DNA of 64,000 nucleotides from VAZQ01 sp035293945 (GTDB lineage Bacteria; Pseudomonadota; Alphaproteobacteria; Rhizobiales; Xanthobacteraceae). Shown in pieces: positions 45,372 through 52,909 of this stretch; position 1 is the first letter of the stretch, and each line of letters starts with the position of its first letter. The stretch covers positions 1 to 64,000 of the forward strand of contig DATGLV010000037.1 of assembly GCA_035293945.1 (NCBI GenBank), written 5' to 3'. The position numbers and the translations under genes are program-made. Under the pieces are notes generated by a model that saw nothing but the letters and a program-made list of their open reading frames with translations, did not search any database and was not told where the DNA came from.

Positions 45372-46370
45372 TCAACGGTCTCGGCGGACGCTGGTTTGGA
45401 AAGTCACTCCTTGTTGGACCAGCCCTGATCTGACCCTTTGCAGGAAATCGTCGACCACGCGATCGCTGTCGCAATTGCCGATCAGCCCGCGCGCGCCCGC
45501 CATAAGGCCTTCCTTCAACTTTTTCTTCATTTCCTCCTTTCGTGCGAATCCGGGCGGCAGCGCCGTGCGAAACTGGTGCAGCTCCTTGCTGCTCGCGACC
45601 AGCTCGGAAAGAAGATCGACCCAGGTGTAAACCGAGATCCCTATGGTGACGTGAGCGGAATGGACGTGCGCGGTATGGGCGGCATGAACATAGCCGCGCG
45701 GCAGATACAACAGGTCCCCCTGCTTGAGCTCCAGCTCGAGAAGCGGCCGCGGAACATATCCGGCGGGAGTGAACTGCTGAGTGTGGTGCGGCAGCGTCAG
45801 CGGCGGCTGGAATACACGCCAGCGCTTGCTGCCCGCGACCTGCAACACAAAGACTTCGTGGGTGTCGTAATGGGGCGCGAATCCCGGCGTGCCTTCCGGC
45901 GTGAGATAAGCATTGGCGCGGACCAGATGGGTGAAATCGTTCTCCAAAGCCTCGCACAATTCCTTTATGGGCGCCCAGGTCCGGTGCAACCCGTTCAGCA
46001 CGATGGTTGAGCCTGAACGGTACTCCGCTTGAACTTTTGCAACATCCGGGACGCCGTTGAAGGATTCGCGGCCCTGCGGGATGTTCTTTGTATAGGCTTC
46101 CGGTGCAACATAACCGCCGTCTCGGGCCAGTTGGATCGCCGGATAACGCAGGTCGGTCGAAGCTATGTACGCTTCCAAATCATCATTGGTGAGAACACGA
46201 TCGTAATAGTGCGCATCGCCACGGGGAAGATGGAGGGGTTTGCGTTCCCAATGCTCGCGAAAGAAGTCGTCCGGCAGCACCGGGGCGATCAGCGCAGCAA
46301 AATCTGTGATGCGACGGGGTGTCGCCACTTTTTCGGCAGCCTCGAGCACAGGTTCGCTCGGCATTGTCAT
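45372..46370 (-). CDS. JmjC-like cupin oxygenase (ROX/YcfD type)
   Basis: A 332-residue protein resembling ribosomal-oxygenase-type JmjC proteins. The cupin core has the iron ligands in FAPHYDTHEVFVLQVAGSKRW (His and Asp) and the later His in LYLPRGYVHAAHT. RPLLELELKQGDLLYLPRG fits the family, as does DFFREHWERKPLHL at the start. YcfD and related enzymes hydroxylate an arginine or histidine of a ribosomal protein; smaller relatives modify peptides. The 3' end of this gene, including bases past the stop, recurs as broken copies at 51202-51370 and 55749-55893. Confidence 0.85.
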   Translation of the reverse strand: MTMPSEPVLEAAEKVATPRRITDFAALIAPVLPDDFFREHWERKPLHLPRGDAHYYDRVLTNDDLEAYIASTDLRYPAIQLARDGGYVAPEAYTKNIPQGRESFNGVPDVAKVQAEYRSGSTIVLNGLHRTWAPIKELCEALENDFTHLVRANAYLTPEGTPGFAPHYDTHEVFVLQVAGSKRWRVFQPPLTLPHHTQQFTPAGYVPRPLLELELKQGDLLYLPRGYVHAAHTAHVHSAHVTIGISVYTWVDLLSELVASSKELHQFRTALPPGFARKEEMKKKLKEGLMAGARGLIGNCDSDRVVDDFLQRVRSGLVQQGVTFQTSVRRDR

Positions 46371-46673
46371 TCTCCCGCATTCACTTGCGCGACCAAAACG
46401 AACACACCCCTGCCATGGTCAAGGCTGACGCGGCGGCGCCGCCCCGCGTTTCGCGCCATCGCTAGAGTCTTGGCGTCGCGGAAATCCCCCGTCCGCGCGT
46501 GATCCTATTCGGTCTCACGCTTCGCCCGCAAGACCGTGGTGACCTCACGCTTCACGCGCACTGCCTTCGCCTTGCAATGCAGTGCGCCGCGTTGGCGCGG
46601 CATTCCACCCGATAGCCAAGAAGGATTAACATCGGAGCTCTTTTACCATCTGCCGAAAGGACATGATGTGTTC
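46371..46673. other. 303-base divergent intergenic region
   Basis: This gap lies between the leftward JmjC-like gene and the rightward patatin gene. It contains a short direct repeat (CTCACGCTTCGCCCGC at 46514 and CTCACGCTTCACGCGC at 46545). No gene is supported. Confidence 0.4.
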
Positions 46674-47663
46674 ATGACGCAGCTGCCGGCGGGTCCACCG
46701 GACGGCCAACGGACCTCGGGGGCAGAACCTTCGCAACCGTCGTGTCAGCGGCCGTTGATCGGTATCGCGCTGGGCAGCGGAGCCGCACGAGGCTTCGCGC
46801 ATATTGGTGTCCTGCGCACGCTGCTGGCCCGCGGACTGCGGCCGGATATCATCACCGGCACTTCGGCGGGCGCGATCATCGGCGGGTTTTTCGCCGCCGG
46901 CCAGCTCGATGCCATCACGGAATGGTCGCTTCGCCTGACCAGAAGGGGGGTATTGGGCTTTTTGGACATGAGCCTATCGGGAGGAAGCCTTATCCGCGGT
47001 GGGCGCCTCGCCCGGCAGCTTGAATCCATGGTGGGTGGTGCAAAGATCGAGACGCTTGAAACGCGCTTCGCCGCCATCGCGACCGAGATCGCCACGGGCC
47101 ATGAAGTGTGGCTCACCCGCGGCCGTCTGTTCGAAGCCATGCGTGCATCCTACGCTCTGCCGGGCTTGTTGCCGCCTGTGCATGTCGGCGGGCGTTGGCT
47201 GGTCGACGGCGCGCTTGTCAATCCGGTCCCGGTCTCGGCGGCACGCGCACTCGACGCCCGCCTCGTCATCGCCGTCAATCTCAACGTTGATCTTTACGGG
47301 CGTGGCTCAACGATCGCCAACCACGGCTTTGAAGATGATGAGCTCGTTGTCCGCGATCCCGCCGCGCGGCGGTGGCTGGGATTGGTCGGCGTGGAGAAAT
47401 TGTTGAAGCGCCAGGTCATGGGAAATGTCCGGCGACCCGGCCTGTCGCGGGTGATGGTCGAAGCCTACAACGTCATGCAAGACCGCATTACGAGAGCGCG
47501 CCTCGCCGGCGACCCCGCGGACATCATGATCAGCCCCCGGCTTGGCAGTGTCGGACTTTTCGATTTCCACCGCGCGAAAGAAGCAATCGAGCGCGGAGCA
47601 GAAGCAGCCGAGCGCGCACTCGAAACCATCGATCAGACGATCGCCGCGCTCAGCGGGCATTAG
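46674..47663 (+). CDS. patatin-like phospholipase (NTE/RssA type)
   Basis: A 329-residue serine lipase-fold protein with the oxyanion loop GSGAARGFAHIGVL, the nucleophile elbow TGTSAGAI and the catalytic Asp in WLVDGALVNP. The LIGIALGSGAARGFAHIGVL start is typical of the RssA subgroup. The C-terminal tail is helical and rich in Ala/Glu. The start at 46674 (MTQLPAGPP) is chosen; a GTG two codons upstream is also possible, since AAAGGA is nearer to it. Lipid substrate unknown. Followed by a cluster of repeats. Confidence 0.87.
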   Translation: MTQLPAGPPDGQRTSGAEPSQPSCQRPLIGIALGSGAARGFAHIGVLRTLLARGLRPDIITGTSAGAIIGGFFAAGQLDAITEWSLRLTRRGVLGFLDMSLSGGSLIRGGRLARQLESMVGGAKIETLETRFAAIATEIATGHEVWLTRGRLFEAMRASYALPGLLPPVHVGGRWLVDGALVNPVPVSAARALDARLVIAVNLNVDLYGRGSTIANHGFEDDELVVRDPAARRWLGLVGVEKLLKRQVMGNVRRPGLSRVMVEAYNVMQDRITRARLAGDPADIMISPRLGSVGLFDFHRAKEAIERGAEAAERALETIDQTIAALSGH

Positions 47664-47705
47664 TGCTCCGTTCTGACGCGTGATGCACCAGATCGTTTCC
47701 CGGAC

Positions 47706-47728
47706 GCGGCGCAGCGAAGCTGCGCCGC
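47706..47728. repeat. perfect 10-bp hairpin after the patatin gene
   Basis: GCGGCGCAGC pairs with GCTGCGCCGC around GAA. It lies 43 bases after the stop, is of a kind common between genes in Bradyrhizobium relatives, and may stabilise or end the mRNA. Confidence 0.6.
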
Positions 47729-47824
47729 TGATCCGGTATCGTTCCAAGCTTGGCCTTTGCCTGGAACGGTCCGGGTCAAGCCCGGGACAAGTGAAACAAG
47801 CGTCAGAGTCACAACACTAGCGCA

Positions 47825-47990
47825 CGTTCCGATCGAAAAGACTTACTCCAGTCGTCACCCGCGGGCATAGCCCGTCGAAGACGGGCGTAAGACGCCCTTA
47901 TGACCCGCGGGTCCATCTTTTTCGCAAGAAGATGGACTGGGTCAAGGCCGGCAATGACGCTGAAGTGGATCAATTCGACCGGGAATCGCC
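47825..47990. mobile_element. MITE-like element, copy 1
   Basis: About 166 bases that recur in inverted orientation at 49507-49673. The outer ends are imperfect inverted repeats (GTTCCGATCGAA at one end, ATTCCCGGTCGAA read in from the other). The interior has the palindromic parts ACCCGCGGG and GACGGGCGTAA. No open reading frame of note. The two copies enclose pncC and three mini-genes. Confidence 0.72.
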
Positions 47991-48030
47991 TTAAGAGCCG
48001 TAGGGCTCAAACTGGATTCGGAGCTGGCCG

Positions 48031-48570
48031 TCAACAGCCCGCCGCCTTGACGCTGGCGTCGCAACCCTCGAGCAGGAGCTGCAGCGCCGCGCGCGCCGCC
48101 TCGTCCATCAGGACGCTGCGATCTTTGGACGAGCCGCACAGGCGATGCGATCGAACTGTTCCGCCCCGGACCGCCACCGCGCAATAGAATAATCCGACCG
48201 GATTGCCGTCCTCATCCGGCTCCGGCCCGGCGACACCCGTAATGGCAACCGCGACATTGGCGGGACATCGTTGCAGCACCCCTTGCGCCATCGCCTCGGC
48301 GACCTCGGGGCAGACCGCAGTCTTGCGCGCCAGAAGCTCGGAGCTTACCCCGAGAAGCGCCTGCTTCATCGGCTTGGTGTAGGCGACGACTCCCCCGTGG
48401 AATCGCTCGGCCGCCCCCGGCGCAGATGCGAGCGAGGCGGCGAGCATGCCGGCCGTGCACGACTCGGCCGTCGCCAGGAAGGCATCGCAAGCTTGCGCCG
48501 CCTGCAACACGCGCTTAGCCAGCTCGTCGCGGTTCACCGCTGCACTCCGTTGGCTTCGGGCCGCACTCAC
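48031..48570 (-). CDS. pncC: nicotinamide-nucleotide amidase (CinA C-terminal family)
   Basis: A 179-residue protein matching the stand-alone CinA_C/PncC family. It has TAESCTAGMLAASLAS, FHGGVVAYTKPMKQALLGVS, VAVAITGVAGPEPDEDGNPVG (split over two helices) and a final AARAALQLLLEG helix. PncC hydrolyses nicotinamide mononucleotide to nicotinate mononucleotide in the NAD cycle. The start could be the GTG at residue 13 (VNRDELAKRV). It lies 40 bases inside a MITE-like copy. Confidence 0.85.
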   Translation of the reverse strand: MSAARSQRSAAVNRDELAKRVLQAAQACDAFLATAESCTAGMLAASLASAPGAAERFHGGVVAYTKPMKQALLGVSSELLARKTAVCPEVAEAMAQGVLQRCPANVAVAITGVAGPEPDEDGNPVGLFYCAVAVRGGTVRSHRLCGSSKDRSVLMDEAARAALQLLLEGCDASVKAAGC

Positions 48571-48748
48571 TCCGGACCAATCGGTCGAGCATGAACAAAT
48601 CGGCCGAGCCCGTGCGGCTTTGTGAACGCGGCAGCAGAGATTTCGGTTCCTGCTCCGGCCCGAAACCGCTCGGCGACGCCGGATCCGGAGCAGACCAAAA
48701 CCGACCGACCCTGGTGCCCGCGGATCGGAAAATTCTGCACTACTCGAT

Positions 48749-48844
48749 TCAGTGCGGCAAAGCGAACGCGCTCATGACAAAGAGCGAGATGACAATCCCG
48801 CTAAGGCTCCATCCGAGGATCCGCAGGGTCAATCTCTCATCCAT
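48749..48844 (-). CDS. 31-residue single-helix membrane peptide
   Basis: An ATG preceded by AGGAGCGG opens MDERLTLRILGWSLSGIVIS and continues LFVMSAFALPH to a stop. The composition, a charged N-terminus and one 20-residue hydrophobic helix, is that of a small membrane protein. Not recognised, but the ribosome-binding site and clean layout support it. Confidence 0.5.
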   Translation of the reverse strand: MDERLTLRILGWSLSGIVISLFVMSAFALPH

Positions 48845-48892
48845 GGTCCGCTCCTGGACGATAGGGCTGCCTGCGAGGGCAGCCCTATGGGG

Positions 48893-49126
48893 TCAGCGGC
48901 TCTCCTCGCAGATCTTTTCCGACTTCATGCCTGCCGTGGCTTCTTCGCGGGTCGCATAGACCTTGCCGTTGCTGCCCACGATCGTCTCGGTCTTCACGGT
49001 GGGCTTTTTGTCGACAACGGTGCACCGCTTGGTCGACGAATCCTGGACAATGTAGAACTCCGCCGCGATTGCATCTGTTGCGAAAACGCCCAGCAACACG
49101 GCTGACGCCAGAATGGTTAGCTTCAT
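48893..49126 (-). CDS. small exported protein with two cysteines
   Basis: A 77-residue protein with a clear signal peptide (ILASAVLLGVFATDAIAA) and a 56-residue mature part: FYIVQDSSTKRCTVVDKKP and EATAGMKSEKICEESR, each with one Cys that may form a disulfide. An AGGAGCC ribosome-binding site precedes the ATG. Similar short proteins are common and uncharacterised in Bradyrhizobium relatives. Function unknown. Confidence 0.72.
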   Translation of the reverse strand: MKLTILASAVLLGVFATDAIAAEFYIVQDSSTKRCTVVDKKPTVKTETIVGSNGKVYATREEATAGMKSEKICEESR

Positions 49127-49325
49127 GGAAGGCTCCTAGCAGTTTGTTTATCAAGCCGCCGATCAACTCCGTAATTGTTTGATTTGTTCCCGACGAAGCG
49201 ACCGCAGAGGCCAGCTCACTGCTCGGTGCTGGCTGCGGGCCGATCGACAATTAAGTTGTTTGTCGGATCGAACGCTTATGCGAGCAACGCGTTATGTAGA
49301 AGCCACGAAGTTCGCGGAGGTTTAG

Positions 49326-49502
49326 ATGGACAAGGATCGAATCCAAGGCTCAGCGGAGCAGGTGAAGGGAAAGGTCAAGGAATTCGCCGGGAAAGTGACC
49401 GGCGATTCCAAAACCGAAGCCGAAGGAAAGATGGATCAGGTCAAGGGCAAGATCCAGAACACGGTCGGCGGCTTGAAGGATGCCGCCAAGCAAAAGCACT
49501 GA
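49326..49502 (+). CDS. CsbD-like stress-response protein
   Basis: A 58-residue hydrophilic protein after a GGAGGTTT ribosome-binding site. It contains the CsbD pattern IQGSAEQVKGKVKEFAGKVT and a second QVKGKIQNTVGGLKDAAK half. CsbD proteins (E. coli YjbJ) are abundant under general stress and thought to be unstructured or four-helix. The neighbouring MITE-like element starts five bases after its stop. Confidence 0.9.
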   Translation: MDKDRIQGSAEQVKGKVKEFAGKVTGDSKTEAEGKMDQVKGKIQNTVGGLKDAAKQKH

Positions 49503-49506
49503 CTAA

Positions 49507-49673
49507 GGCGGTTCCCGGTCGAATTGATCCAACTCAGCGTCATTGCCGGGCTTGACCCGGCAATCCATCCTCTTGCGACAAAGATGGACCCGCGGGTCAT
49601 AAAAGCGTTTACGCCCGTCCCCGACGGGCTGTGCCCGCGGGTGACGACTGGAGCGAGTCTTTTCGATCGGAAC
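49507..49673. mobile_element. MITE-like element, copy 2 (inverted)
   Basis: Reverse complement of 47825-47990 with small differences. It starts GGCGGTTCCCGGTCGAATTG and ends at TTTTCGATCGGAAC. Same internal palindromes ACCCGCGGG and GACGGGC. Confidence 0.72.
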
Positions 49674-50000
49674 AGGCGCTGGCCGCATCACACAATGCGT
49701 GCGGGCGGAACCCGAACCCGGGCTCCCCCGCCCATTTCAGCACCGAGCTGACCGGAGGATACAGACTCTTCAATCTGCGCTCTCAACCAGATCGCCATTC
49801 GTTGTTGACGAACCCCTGGCCCGACTGGCTCTGTTCCCGCGCCTTGTGCACTGCATCGCTTAGGTACGGCATCCAATCTCGTTTGATCGTTTCGCCGGAG
49901 CGCGTGTTCGACAATGGGCGCCGGCGCGGCCTCGCGCGGCGAACAACGCTTCGGATCACCGGCAAGTCCGCACCGCGGTCCAGCTCTTGGCTTCGAGCAT

Positions 50001-50025
50001 CAGCCCCGCCCCAGGGGCGGGGCTG
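50001..50025. repeat. perfect 12-bp GC hairpin
   Basis: CAGCCCCGCCCC pairs with GGGGCGGGGCTG around a single A. A very stable palindrome in non-coding sequence; possibly a replication or transcription block. Confidence 0.6.
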
Positions 50026-50251
50026 GGACCAACACAGACCACCAGCTCGGGGGAACGGGAAGAGCCGCTGCCGATCCAACGATTTCAAGTCAAGCGACGG
50101 CTGCCCGGTTCCTACCAACAAGAGTGATCTCGCGCTGGCGAGCGAGCGCTTGCGGCCCGGCGCGGCAAGGGGCGCTCGACCCGCGCCGGGCCTTCACCGC
50201 GGCCAAGGAAGGGTAACCAATGGCCGAGGCGATCGAGATACACAAAAGGCC

Positions 50252-50278
50252 CCGTCCCCTTTGCGTCTAAGGGGACGG
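50252..50278. repeat. perfect 10-bp hairpin
   Basis: CCGTCCCCTT pairs with AAGGGGACGG around TGCGTCT. It is 207 bases before the Gly-rich gene. Non-coding structured repeat. Confidence 0.55.
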
Positions 50279-50485
50279 AGCCGTAGCTCAGCGCAGCACG
50301 CGGGACCCCGCAGGGTCGCACCGCCGCGACGCTTCGCGCATTTGTTCAAACTAACAAATCGGATCTCCGGTTCCCGGTTGCCAAGGAAAAAAGCCCAACG
50401 CAGGGGAAGCATGCCGATGCCGAAGTCAGCAGGAACAAATTGGACCTGCTTCGGTTACTCACGGAGCAAACAAAGGAGAAATCCT

Positions 50486-50803
50486 ATGAAAAAGATAGCG
50501 ATCATGCTGAGCGCTGCCGTCGTAGTTGCGGCGCCAACGCTCGCGACCGGCGCACCTCGTCATGTCCCGCATCATCGATACGATTATCGTCGGGCGCCGG
50601 TTACCAACCGCGGCAATCTTGATGAGCAGAGCGATAAGGGGGGTGCGGGAAACGCGGCCAATGCAAGCAACGGCGGAAGCAGCAGCGGTGGTCGATCCAG
50701 CGCAACCTCAGGCTCTGGCGGAAGTGGTGGTGGAGGTGGTGGCGGCAAAGGCGGCGGCGGGGGTGGCGGCGGTGGCGGCGGTGGCGGCAAGGGCGGACGC
50801 TGA
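50486..50803 (+). CDS. exported glycine-rich protein
   Basis: A 105-residue protein after AAAGGAGAAATCCT. A signal peptide (IAIMLSAAVVVAAPTLATGA) is followed by a His/Arg segment (PRHVPHHRYDYRRAP), a short Asn/Gly/Ser stretch and a tail almost wholly Gly with a few Lys (GGGKGGG pattern), ending GKGGR. Such low-complexity tails vary by slippage. Possibly a cell-surface or wall-bound peptide; no family recognised. Confidence 0.7.
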   Translation: MKKIAIMLSAAVVVAAPTLATGAPRHVPHHRYDYRRAPVTNRGNLDEQSDKGGAGNAANASNGGSSSGGRSSATSGSGGSGGGGGGGKGGGGGGGGGGGGGKGGR

Positions 50804-51061
50804 ATCAGCGCCAATCCTCAAAAAGGCTTCCGGCCGTAACCTGGATTACCGACAGCATCGAAGTTCTTTTATCAAACGCCACACCAACGGGATGGAGACG
50901 CCGTGGGCCCTGGAGATCGCAACTTCGGGGCCTAATATTTTTAACGGGTTGGCCACGACAAATAAGCGCACCCTTGGCTCGGCGGCGTGGACGGCCCTTC
51001 GATCCGCCCCTATATCGCGTGTGCGGTAGCGCGTGGGCGCTGCCGCAGCCCTCATTGGGCG

Positions 51062-51117
51062 TCCCTCCCTTGACTTGCGCCGCGTGGCAATTGCTGCGCG
51101 GCTTTTTTTGTCCGCCG
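51062..51117 (+). terminator. dispersed repeat carrying a terminator, copy 1
   Basis: A 56-base sequence also present at 52595 with 3 differences. It contains a GCCGCG...CGCGGC stem followed by seven T, a Rho-independent terminator form for rightward transcription. The start TCCCTCCCTTGACTTGCG is identical in both. Confidence 0.7.
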
Positions 51118-51201
51118 GCAAACCGTAAAACTACCCGCTATGTTCTGGCGTAACGCGCCGTCATCCAAGTTGTCCCTATCCGGCGCGGCGTCCCCCGGAT
51201 C

Positions 51202-51370
51202 GCCATTCTTTATCCTCAACCATCTCGCCGGATGCCGGTTTGGAAAGTCTCTCCTGGTCGGACAAGCGCTGATCTGACCTTTGCAAGAAATCGTCGATCA
51301 CCGGATCGCTATCGCAATTGCCGATCAGCCCGCGCGCGCGGCAAGACCTTCCTTCGACTTTTGTTTCATC
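51202..51370 (-). pseudogene. broken copy 1 of the JmjC-like 3' end
   Basis: Read leftward it encodes GLIGNCDSDPVIDDFLQR, matching the C-terminus of the 45372 gene, then loses one base after CTTGCAAA and shifts frame. Similarity continues past the former stop codon to GAATGGC. The upstream part of the gene is missing. The surrounding 50804-51412 gap also holds the terminator repeat at 51062. Confidence 0.8.
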
Positions 51371-51412
51371 GGCGGCGCGCGCGCTTTACCGGCATGCAGC
51401 TTCGATGATCCG

Positions 51413-51679
51413 TCAACGTCTTATCTGGTTCTCACAGTTTGGGATCACGTGCCAATTGCCATCCTCTCCTCTGACGAAACCATATTGTTCCCTGGCGACG
51501 GTCGGATTGTCGAAAATGCCAGGGTGGTCCGCCGGGTTGATTCCGGCTAGCGAGCAGGGCTGCACGGACCCTCCTTGGCGCCCTCCTCCTTCTTGCTGCG
51601 CCGAGGTCACAGAAGCCGCTCCGGTCACGCCCAGCGCAATGGCGATTGCAAGTACGATGAAAGTTCTCTTTCCACTCAT
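51413..51679 (-). CDS. small exported protein
   Basis: An 88-residue protein with a signal peptide (FIVLAIAIALGVTGAASVTSA) and a mature part with GSVQPCSLAGINPADHPGIF and GNWHVIPNCENQIRR, carrying two Cys. A GGAGG site precedes the ATG. Not recognised; the end lies 43 bases from the broken JmjC copy. Confidence 0.68.
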   Translation of the reverse strand: MSGKRTFIVLAIAIALGVTGAASVTSAQQEGGGRQGGSVQPCSLAGINPADHPGIFDNPTVAREQYGFVRGEDGNWHVIPNCENQIRR

Positions 51680-52066
51680 GACGGACCTCCGTGTGTCTCA
51701 CCATGTCCGTACTTTCCACTCGCCACCTGACAGGTGATATTGCACTTAGGGGCATACAGCTTGGCTTGGATGTGGATTGGCGTGGCGCCTGCACCTGCGC
51801 CTACGCTCCGCGAAAGCAATTACGGTCGCTCCGGCCAATGCGGCGGGAAATCAGCGGTGCCGATCGTCCCGCACGTCCCGGCCAACCGGCAACATCAAAC
51901 ACTTGGCGCTCTCGCGTTCCGGCCGCATGGTCTGCACAGCCGACAGACCGTCGAGATTTGTGATCGTTTCCAGTCCGTGCTTTCGACCGCCGATAAGACG
52001 TCTTCCCGCCGCCGTGGCAATGCGCGACCATGAACACCTTGGGGCAGCTAACGATCGGGTGAGCGA
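51680..52066. other. 387-base region without a supported gene
   Basis: Frames here are Arg/Cys-rich and lack signals, domains or good ribosome-binding sites on either strand. Probably decayed coding or intergenic DNA upstream of the cyclodeaminase remnant. Confidence 0.4.
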
Positions 52067-52411
52067 ATGCTGCTGCTGGGCAACGAAGACGTGGCCAAGG
52101 TGCTTGACATGCCGCTGTGTCTCTCGGCGCTCGACGGCGTATTCCAGGAAATGGCAGCCGGCGAAGCGGTCGGCATGGGGCGGATCGACCTCTATGTCCC
52201 CTCGCAAGCCGTGGTCGCGCCCTACTATCGCTGGGCGGTGATGACCGGCGGAGGTCGCACCGACAGCCGAGAGACGAGCTTCTTTCTCAATGTCGGAGCG
52301 ATCGGGGCGCAGTTCGAGGGAGTTGCGGCCGCGGTCTACAACAAAGCGCGCGATCAGGGTCTGGGGACGGAAATTCCGACCGAATGGTTCCTGCAGGATA
52401 TTCGCGACTGA
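52067..52411 (+). pseudogene. internally deleted ornithine cyclodeaminase-like gene
   Basis: The frame begins MLLLGNEDVAKVLDMPLCLS and GEAVGMGRIDLYVPSQAV, the N-terminus of the ornithine cyclodeaminase/mu-crystallin family. After MTGGGRTDS it jumps to TSFFLNVGAIGAQF...YNKARDQGLGTEIPTEWF, the C-terminal end. The middle, including the NAD-binding Rossmann domain, is missing; the family is about 330 residues and this is 114. The frame stays open across the join, so a short protein could still be made. Confidence 0.8.
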
Positions 52412-52441
52412 GGGCGCGGCCGGAGGCCCGCACACCGAGCC

Positions 52442-52590
52442 TCATATCTCCACCCCGAGGCCGTGCGCGCGCGCCTTGTCGTGCGCGAGCTTGGCCAAGG
52501 CCATGAAGCCGACGCCCTGATCGGAATTCTGCTTGAACACGGTGATGTCCGCCGAATTGGTCGCAGGCAAGGTCACGGGCCGGCGCACGC
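52442..52590 (-). pseudogene. C-terminal fragment of a second cyclodeaminase-like gene
   Basis: Read leftward this encodes SADITVFKQNSDQGVGFMAL and ends KARAHGLGVEI with a stop, the C-terminal pattern of the same family (compare KARDQGLGTEIP at 52360). Only about 45 residues remain; the 5' side is replaced by the terminator repeat at 52595. The two remnants end 30 bases apart, tail to tail. Confidence 0.65.
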
Positions 52591-52594
52591 CGCT

Positions 52595-52650
52595 TCCCTC
52601 CCTTGACTTGCGCCGTGTGGCAATTGCCGCGCCGCTTTTTTTGTCCGCCG
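52595..52650 (+). repeat. dispersed repeat carrying a terminator, copy 2
   Basis: Second copy of the 51062 repeat, 53 of 56 bases identical. It directly abuts the truncated cyclodeaminase fragment. The stem is weaker here (one pairing base changed) but the T-run is kept. The rest of the gap up to 52844 shows nothing else. Confidence 0.65.
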
Positions 52651-52844
52651 CCCAGCCCTCATTTGTCATGGTGGGAATGACCGCCTCGGGCGGAATGGCG
52701 CGCACCCATCTCGACGGATTCTGCCGGCTGCGCCGCATCACCCGGGTCGAGGTCCCGGAGCCCGACTGCGGAGAATGGCCGCCGAAAAAAGCCAACAAAC
52801 TATCGAATCAACAAACCTTTCTGACTGTGTGCTGTAGTTGACCT

Positions 52845-52867
52845 AACGGTAGTAGGTTGTTACCGTT
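52845..52867 (+). promoter_or_regulatory. dyad before the PEP-CTERM-like gene
   Basis: AACGGTA and TACCGTT form a 7-bp dyad with a 9-base spacer, two bases after a TTGACC (52838) that could be a -35 element. The placement is that of an operator, about 43 bases before the start codon. Confidence 0.45.
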
Positions 52868-52909
52868 GTGGCTCAAGGGGCGACCAACTTGAGAACTGGG
52901 AGGATGCCA

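Larger units (their letters stand above)
49674..50485. other. 812-base region without a supported gene
   Basis: The stretch holds two very stable hairpins (listed separately) and long open frames with Arg/Ser/Pro-rich, non-protein-like composition. No gene is supported. Confidence 0.45.

Noticed and set aside
49631..50485. Open frame joined to the Gly-rich gene from far upstream
   Set aside because: The upstream 285 codons are Arg/Pro/Ser-rich and cross a MITE-like element; the ATG at 50486 has the only good ribosome-binding site.
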